Below are positions 57,101-64,000 of a DNA stretch of 64,000 nt, piece after piece. The DNA comes from Archilochus colubris (Eukaryota; Chordata; Aves; Apodiformes; Trochilidae): the NCBI GenBank assembly GCA_023079485.1, contig CM041091.1, positions 34,263,593 to 34,327,592 of the forward strand, written 5' to 3'. The notes under the pieces were generated by a model. That model had not been told where the DNA came from. It made no database searches and saw nothing but the letters and a program-made list of their open reading frames with translations. Made by a program: the position numbers and the translations under genes. How positions within the stretch are numbered: position 1 is the stretch's first letter; each line of letters opens with the position of its first letter.

Positions 57101-60100
57101 AAACAAGCAGGGAAAGTATTTATTGGAAGAGTTACAGTCTTGTGGAATACTCTCCAAGGGGAATGGATGTTTAATTAAACACACAAGGCAGTGCTCACCC
57201 AATGGGGAGAAGCCTCCGAAGCCCCAAAGGCTGCTTCCTGGCATAGATTACTTGTGAATATTTGTGACCTGTTTATTTGGGATACCACACACTTACCCGG
57301 GCTTGCTGGTGAGCTACTGGCACGTGGAGAGGTGAGGTGATAGCTAAAGTCATGCAGTAACTTCCATTTGGGTAATAACTTTGGGTTTCTTGTGGAAGAA
57401 TGGGAATAAATGAAACCCTGTAGCAGAGGGAGGCTTTGTCTGCACTCACCAATACTGAGCCTGTGGAAAACTTTGGATTTAATGATTTTTTTTATTTTTT
57501 TTCCTGGGTTGCCTGTGAATGTGCATACCAGAAACAAGGAGATGAATAAATGAAATGCTGAATGGTGTTGTCAGAATGGAATTAGCAAGTTTGTTAACAA
57601 AAACTTAATTTGGACAGAGACTTGTTCCCTTTGGAAGGGGTGCTCTTTATTCAACCTTTCAATGTCAGTTACCATTTTTAAAGCAGCTTGACCTGGAAGC
57701 ATACAGTTAAAATTGTGGTGACTGTTAATGACAGTTTTATTGGACACTATGCTTATAGTTCACATTTTGAGGTCTGTATGTAATTGATCTTTCTCCCCTA
57801 CATGAGAAACACTGCAATAAGTTGGTTGCAGCACCGCATTATAGATATAGAGAAATAATAATGATGTCACCTTGAGATTCAAAGATCGTGGAATAGTAAT
57901 AGTCTCCTAGCTCATTCTCCCAACTGTGATGACCTCTCCAGTACTAAATCTTAACAGTCTCAGCATTATTTTTGAATTATTCATGCTAGCCTTTTCCCTC
58001 ACTACAAAATCAAGGAAAATGAATGCATCATGCTCTGTCAGCTCCACAGGTATTTTGGTAAAAATATAAAATGTTATTTGGTTTCAAAAAAATCTGTGCA
58101 GCAATACAGGTCAGTTGCTACTCTGAACAAAACCAAAAATTTATATGCAGAAGACACGGGATGCATTCATCCTAAGTCTGAATGAGGCACTGGAATCCCT
58201 TGAAGTTCTGAAACATGAATTTTGATTAATTGCATCTTCACATGTTTAAATAAAATGAGAATTAAACAAGCACCAATACACAGGAACTATTTTTCTAAAA
58301 CTTTTGGCAGTGCAATGTTTGCTGTTATTCCAGAATGACAAAACGTGTAGAATTACACATGGGGAAGAGAGAACCACTTCCAAAAATTATATATACAAGT
58401 GAAATTGGTGGTGATGCTCTGGCCAGGCAGTGAGAACACAGACATTGTGAGCAGCACATCCCTCTGAGCACGGTGATGTGCTGAAGACAACTCTGCTGTC
58501 CTTAAAGGCAGGAGGTTGATAACTCTCCTAGATTATCAAACCTGGATAATAAGAGAGAGCTACAGTTTTATTCCAGTGATGTATCTCATAAAAAGTGCAC
58601 ATGGGAATAAAATAAAATGCATGTAAATGTAAACTCAAGCAGGTATCCTGATTCATCTGTAGCTGGTGACCTTTAAGTTCATGATGAAAAACAAATGTCA
58701 AGCTTTCAAAAGACAGGAGTATCCCTGGCTTTGCTGGGGATTTTGTATGCTATCGCACAGACTGTATTAATTTAGTCTGGCATCAATAACCTTGAAATCA
58801 GGATTTTGCACTAAAAATCTAGTTTTATGTTTATTCAGAAAGCAAAGATAAAAGGCGACTTTATTTTAAGGGACCCTCCAGTGGCTCCATGGCAAATGTA
58901 ATGTAATGTTCCTGCTTCTGCCTGCCTTGCTGTGCCATGCCAGCTCCCATGGCAACAGGTTTTCTATGAATACAGAAACTATGATGAAGACCTCCCTTTC
59001 TTTTGCATGGAGTTTAATTAAGGAAAAGTCTCCTTTCTGCAGAGCTCCCCATCCCTCACATGGTGAACACTCCTGGCAAGCCTTGGTTGAGAGGAGCCAC
59101 AGGTCCCCGAGGTGACCAGAGAAGGATCTTGGGTATCTCCTGGTGAAAATTATACTGATGCAAAAGTTTTGAACAGATCAAGAGGGGAATGCTACATCAG
59201 TGCTAAAGAAACAAGGTATGATCAATTAGTTCTCTAACAAAAAATGGTTTTATGCTACCATTCCCTCCTAAGTTTGTTGTTAAGCCAAAAAGAAGTCAGT
59301 CTGAAAGTTTCATCTAAACTAACACAGCCAGGAGACTAAAGAGCTTTGGGTTTTCCCCCTCTTTTTGCCTTTTTTTTGGTTTGGTTTGGTTTTTTTGTTA
59401 CTCTAAAAGCTTTACCTGCTTTCTCTACATCCTCTTTGTTCTGGCTTTTAGAGGGGCACTCTGACTGTGATGGATCTCATGCCATATTTTTAAAGAAACA
59501 CAAAGCCACCCACATGTCAAAAAGAACTACAAAAGCGTTTAAAAAAAACCAAAAAACATTGGATTTAATCTAATTGAGCATCAGATGGGGCTGTCCCTGT
59601 TGCAGTTGTGCTGCTGTTCACATGCACAGCAAAGTGTCCCAGCAGGAGAAAAAAAAAAATATTACAGCCCAATGGGAAGTCCCAGTTGAAGCCAGAGACA
59701 GCAAGAGATTGAAGACAATTAGGATGCACACCTTCCCCCCACGCAGCAACTTCGTCACTGCAAACCAAGTCAATTACAATTACATGTAAGGCAGTTTTTC
59801 TCTTTGCCAGCAATTCATGCCTATTGAAATCAAAGGCAGCTTTGCCACGGGCTTCAGGGAGGATTATCCCCTTCGTTTGGCTATTTGTATTAATTGTCTT
59901 CCACGAGTATGGATTTTTGATTGCTTTGTAGCTCCAGTCCTGCCTTTCCTTCTGCAGAAAACGGGTCGATGTTGAAGTGTTGTGCCAAAACTCCATCCTG
60001 TGTTTGGGTGCTGGAAGCCCCAGGGCAGGCACAAGGCACAAGCCATGGCTCTCACTGCCATCCCCAGACACCTCCTTATCTTCTGAAACTGTGCAGGGTC

Positions 60101-62183
60101 ATCCAGGAACAATGGTGGAGTCGTTCCACCAGTGCCTTGGGTTTTTCCTTTCCTGATGGCACAGGGACATGAAAGAGAAGCTTATCTGCTGGCCAGAGGG
60201 AGCTGCCCCAAGATACCCCCTGGCTCCTGTCGGGCACGGGCTGTCACCACGGCCAGAGCCAGCCCTGTCCCTGCAGTGCTGGCAGGGAGATGGGCTCCAT
60301 GACCTAATGTCATTTGTAATCTCTGACTTTCTGTCTGTGATAGCCAGAGCAGACATGGCCTGGGCCCATCAGAGGTTATTTCAAAGCAGACTGTGTGGGC
60401 TCTTACGTTTAGCTTGGAAAAAGGCAACCAAATATATCTAGGGAAAAATAATCTGAAACAAAGGTGCCCGATGCTGAAAGGAAATCTGGACAGCAGTAAA
60501 AGCAAGAGGAACCCAAGAGTGATAATAGCAGATTATATATGAGCAGGGAAAAGTTTTCAGAATTGTTTGAGAGCTTCTGATGAGGCACACACACTGATGT
60601 GCCACCTCCAAGGAGGAGACAGGGCAGGAGGTGTCACCTTGTCACCAGCCAGAGCCCAACTGTGCTGCCTGCAAACCCCAATGCCCTCGCTCACACCCGT
60701 TGCCATTCAGCTAACTCCTGGCATTAAATTCTCATTACTAGGAGGAACACGTGTATCAGAAAGTCAGAAAAATTCAGCTCCTCTTTCTTGGTCATTAATC
60801 TAAAAAGCAGAATCACAGTGAGTTTAATCAGCTCTTTTAAAACTCCTTTCTGCTTAATTCCGTAAGTACGCTTCTATTTTTAGGCTCTTGATATAAAACC
60901 CACCAAATACTTCAGGGTAACTCCTGTACTTCTCTGTAGCCCAGAGGAATAGACAGCAGTAGACCTAGATCCCATTTTTAGCCTCCAGTTTCTATTTTGA
61001 CACCAAACTTTCACTGAGTTGCTAAAAAAAAAAAAAAAGCATATAAGCATCTTCATGGATACTGAGTCTGTTGGTTTAATCTCCTTTTAATCTTTCTTAA
61101 CAAGTTTCTCTCTCCCAAGATGTGATTGTTTTATTATTCTTTCAGGGGTGCATCTTTATGACATGGGATGCTTAAAAAAATTTAGAATCCCTTCATTCAG
61201 ATTAAAAAGGATCACAGAGAAATGCATGTAGGAAGGTCTAGGATGCCCTTTTCTTTGGGAAAAAAACAAAAAAAGGAAAAAGAAGGTGAGTTCTTCATAG
61301 CAACGAAGCCACTGTTGAGACAGCCCATTGCATGTCACGCAGCACCTCTCAGGACTGCAATGTTTTGTGTCATTCTGCAACTTTTGACTGAATTTTATTC
61401 AGCACTGCATTAGTCCTTACTGCTTTCCAGCTTTCCTTGCTATTTATGTTGTTGAAATAAAACATATGCTTTTGGAATAACCCATGCAGAAAATTGAATA
61501 TTTTCAGGTGAAATTTCATTTTGTGTTTCTGTGCCCGTGCTTTTAAAGTGAGCAGAGCCTGAGATTTTTCTTAATGCAGAATATATATATATTATGTTAT
61601 ATGAGGCACAGTGGTGATTTTATTCCAGCATAAATGTCATTCCCACATAGTAATTTCATTTGGACTAGTAGAAGTGACTTTTTTTTTAAGGTGTTTGCAC
61701 CTAATATTAACGTTAAAATTTAGAATATTTCATGGAAGGATAATGACAGAGCCAATGAGCTGGCAGAGCTGGATTTACAGGTTTCCATTGGAAATACCAC
61801 ACCCTCCTACTCTCCCCATATGGCTAAGCTAACACTTCAGAACAAATTAAAAATTTTAATTTTATTTGAAAAAAATAATTTAATTTGAAAAAGCCTAGGA
61901 ATATGCAGGTGAAAGAGAGGAAACCATGTCAGATAAATGCCCCTTGGTGCCTGAGGTCAGCTGGGGCTTGAGGAGCCCTCTGCATTCCTGAACTCCTTCC
62001 CAAATCTCGGGAAGGCAAAAGAGAGAGGAAAACAAATAGCAGATGTGGGAATTGGGAAAAAGGAAACGGTCATTTTTCCAGCATGGGTCATGGAGAATAG
62101 ATTAGTAAGTCCAGGAGAGTTTAAACACGCTGGCACCAGTGAGAGCAGCTGGCCTGTGCCCAGGACAAACAGTGCCAAATCCC
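51101..62183. other. Long unique stretch, no gene seen
   Basis: 51,120-51,500 is AT-rich; 51,780-52,230 is GC-rich with overlapping frames under 100 codons; 52,260-53,700 and 54,400-54,880 are AT-rich and repeat-free. Homopolymers occur at 54,460-54,477 (A18) and 61,024-61,038 (A15). 57,540-58,690 is AT-rich. 59,570-60,310 is GC-moderate with the longest frame here (168 codons, minus strand), which shows no motif. No transposon tail, exon or RNA gene is recognised. Confidence 0.5.
56709..56742. repeat. T9 run plus AT dinucleotide repeat
   Basis: A T-run passes into (AT)n and a CATATAT variant. It is an ordinary microsatellite. Confidence 0.85.
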
Positions 62184-62290
62184 TGCGAGTCGGGAGCTCT
62201 GCGCACGCATGCGGCCGCCCGCCCGCTGCCAGTTCCCCAGGGTTTTATCCACATGCCACCCCAACGCCCTTGGCTCGCCTCCCCACGGCC
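62184..62290. promoter_or_regulatory. Small CpG cluster with a NotI-type site
   Basis: From CTGCGAGTCGGGAGC to about 62,225 there are about eight CpGs in some 45 bases, including GCGCACGC and GCGGCCGC. Scattered CpGs (ACGCCC, CTCGCC, CACGGC, CTCGGG) continue to about 62,315. The surroundings are CpG-poor. It is far smaller than a standard CpG island; it may be an unmethylated regulatory element or chance. No TATA or first-exon structure is evident. Confidence 0.3.
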
Positions 62291-62959
62291 CCAGCAGCTC
62301 CCAGTTGAGCCTCGGGGCTGCTGGATGGAGGACAGGAGGATGGGAACCAAGCCAACCCCACACTCCTGTGCCCTGCGGGGAGCGGGCACCTGAAGCTGCG
62401 TGGTGGGGTGGCAGGACCTTCATTGTGGTGATGAGAGGCACCAGGGCAAGCTGGGGGCATGGAACCTGCCTGGGGGCAGGCTGGAAAGCCTGGGGTGAAT
62501 TCCAGGTGGAGAGTTGGTTTCATGTTTATGTTTTATTGATACAGCAGCATGCAATACATGCTGCATGCGATACATACAGCAGCAGCATCACTTTAGGTTG
62601 TGATAAATCCAGGGGATAATAATTTAGTTCAGTAGTTCTGAACTGGACAGGCATAGTGATTACTCCCCAGCATCTTTTTAGGCTTGTGCAGTTTTTGAGT
62701 CCCATTCCTACTGAGGGACAGAGTAATGCTGTGAAAGTGAAAACACAGCCCTGGACACATGAGAAGTGGCCGAGCTCCTGTGGACACAGAGACCACCCAG
62801 CCACCACACAACGAATGAGATGTCATCCACAGCATCCCACAGCTCAGGATGTTATTCTTGTGCACTGCACAATCAATTATGTCTGTACTCACTTTTTTTG
62901 GGTCTCCGGGAAATCTTTGTTCAAATTGAAGATGGTTTTCTAACAGGCTCTGCTCTTTA
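62291..62959. other. Unique DNA, no gene seen
   Basis: GC-rich to about 62,510, then AT-richer. A small inverted repeat GCAGCATG/CATGCTGC with a 5-nt loop lies at 62,544-62,564. Several overlapping frames (up to 136 codons) run through the GC-rich part on both strands; none shows a protein motif. Confidence 0.5.
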
Positions 62960-63070
62960 CCCAATTTTCCAGCTGAGTTGACTGAGGCACAGGCAGGTCA
63001 AAAGGCTTACCCAAGGTCAGGGAGTGAATCAATGAGTTGGGTCAGATTAGATCTCAGCCTGTTCTTTGCT
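62960..63070 (+). mobile_element. MIR core-SINE remnant
   Basis: The order CCAATTTTCCAGCTGAGTTG, ACTGAGGCACAGGCAGGTCA, AAAGGCTTACCCAAGGTCAG, GGAGTGAATCAATGAGTTGG, GTCAGATTAGATCTCAGCCT follows the MIR core (ATTTTACAGATGAGGAAACTGAGGC..., ...TTGCCCAAGGTCACACAGC..., GAGCCAGGATTCGAACCCAG). The match is clearer than for the 2.4-kb copy. MIR spread in early amniotes or before, so this copy would be ancestral to birds and should lie at an orthologous place in other birds. Confidence 0.75.
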
Positions 63071-64000
63071 TTTCATCCTTTCCTGCTACTGCCAGATCAC
63101 CATTAGAACCAGGTTAACAAAACCATCACGGATGTGCTTGAAAAATATGTATTTGTAAACTTGTTATCCTGATAAGAATGAAGTTCTTTAGGTAGCACAC
63201 TATACAAGATTAGGTTTCCAGAAGTGAGGCCTTTTCTGAAAGGGATTCAATACCCAGCACGATGTAGAATCACCAGCAGGAGGAATAGTTTTACTGCTGT
63301 ATAAGAAATAATAAAAATGCAGAAAAGTAAAATTCACAGATCAAATGCTGAAGTCCTCGCTCAGGTCAAGTTCTGCCTGGCTTTAATTGTATCGTGCCTT
63401 GAGAAAAGGCTGCAGATCTGGCAGTAAATGAGTATGCTGATCCCATGGCATGAATGGTGTTTTAGTTATTTCTTCCCTGAACCATGCTGCAGGATTCCAG
63501 CAGCAGTCAGACCAGAAAGAGTCGCTCACCCACGTCTGAAGGAACTGTGGTATTTTTGACAATAATGTTGGGCTACCTCTTCCAACCAACCACGATGTAA
63601 TTTGATATGAATGGACCAAAAAACCCCACTTCCTCCCTAGGGACGGGTGTGTTTCCTCATCTTAGGCACTGAGAGGCACCCAAAGCACTGGATTTTTGGA
63701 AAAATGGAGCTCCCAGCTCTCCCTCTGTGCTGCAAGCTCCCTTGACACATGAAGATGTGGGACATTCACTTTGATGACACCAGAGCAAAAACATCTTGTT
63801 CTGTGGTGGGGTTTTGTGTTTTTGTTTGGTTTGTTTTTTTTGTTTTTTTTTTCTTTATAGACAATGGGAGAAGATTGCTTTGGAAAATCCTGTCAGGAAT
63901 TTTATTTTCCTGATTTCAGGATTCGGACAGGCTGGATCACAGGCACACTTGAAACTCTTGGCAAAGTTGAGCAATGCGGAAGCTGCATCTCGTCAGCTCT
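63071..64000. other. Unique DNA to the window end, no gene seen
   Basis: AT-moderate sequence with T/G-rich low complexity at about 63,805-63,856 (TTTGTTTGGTTTG-type, then T runs). No gene, repeat family or RNA is recognised. Confidence 0.5.

Overview
The window reads as non-coding vertebrate nuclear DNA, most likely from a bird and possibly a songbird. The main evidence is a set of 5'-truncated CR1 LINE tails with the avian 3' end: a motif like GGTCCCTTCCAACCCAAACC followed by degenerate ATTCTATG octamers. There are also two very old MIR-like SINE remnants and LTR sequence with a betaretrovirus-like primer-binding site. Introns, if present, would be long. No open frame has the length, composition or exon structure of a recognisable protein gene, and I call no CDS. 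I see no tRNA, rRNA, CRISPR array or bacterial feature.

Layout. 1-10.5 kb is AT-rich unique sequence with two old CR1 pieces, one MIR-like piece and a small 30-bp tandem dimer. 10.49-13.20 kb is the most unusual part: an apparent retroviral LTR whose upstream half is filled by about 2.1 kb of 21/24-bp minisatellite. The array has a higher-order period of about 0.5 kb and about 50 copies of AAAATGG, the YY1-type core CCATTTT on the other strand. 13.2-18.7 kb is AT-rich. 18.75-19.13 kb is a 382-base uninterrupted purine tract. 19.6-28 kb has two CR1 copies and long AT-rich stretches that could be regulatory. 28.1-28.8 kb combines a splice-flanked 82-bp exon-like segment with a CpG-enriched patch. 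30.9-31.2 kb is a clear CR1 copy. 31.2-49.8 kb is mostly unique and AT-rich, with one short perfect hairpin and a CR1 tail. 49.8-51.1 kb holds a CR1 copy and then a second LTR (TGTC...GACA) followed by a tRNA-Lys-type primer-binding site. 51.1-64 kb is again mostly unique, with one small CpG cluster and a MIR-like element near 63 kb.

The two LTRs, about 40 kb apart and in the same orientation, look by eye like diverged members of one family. The second carries one copy of the short motif that appears to have expanded into the minisatellite in the first. This within-LTR expansion is the best candidate for something undescribed. All repeat and homology calls were made by eye from knowledge of the families; no alignment or search was run.
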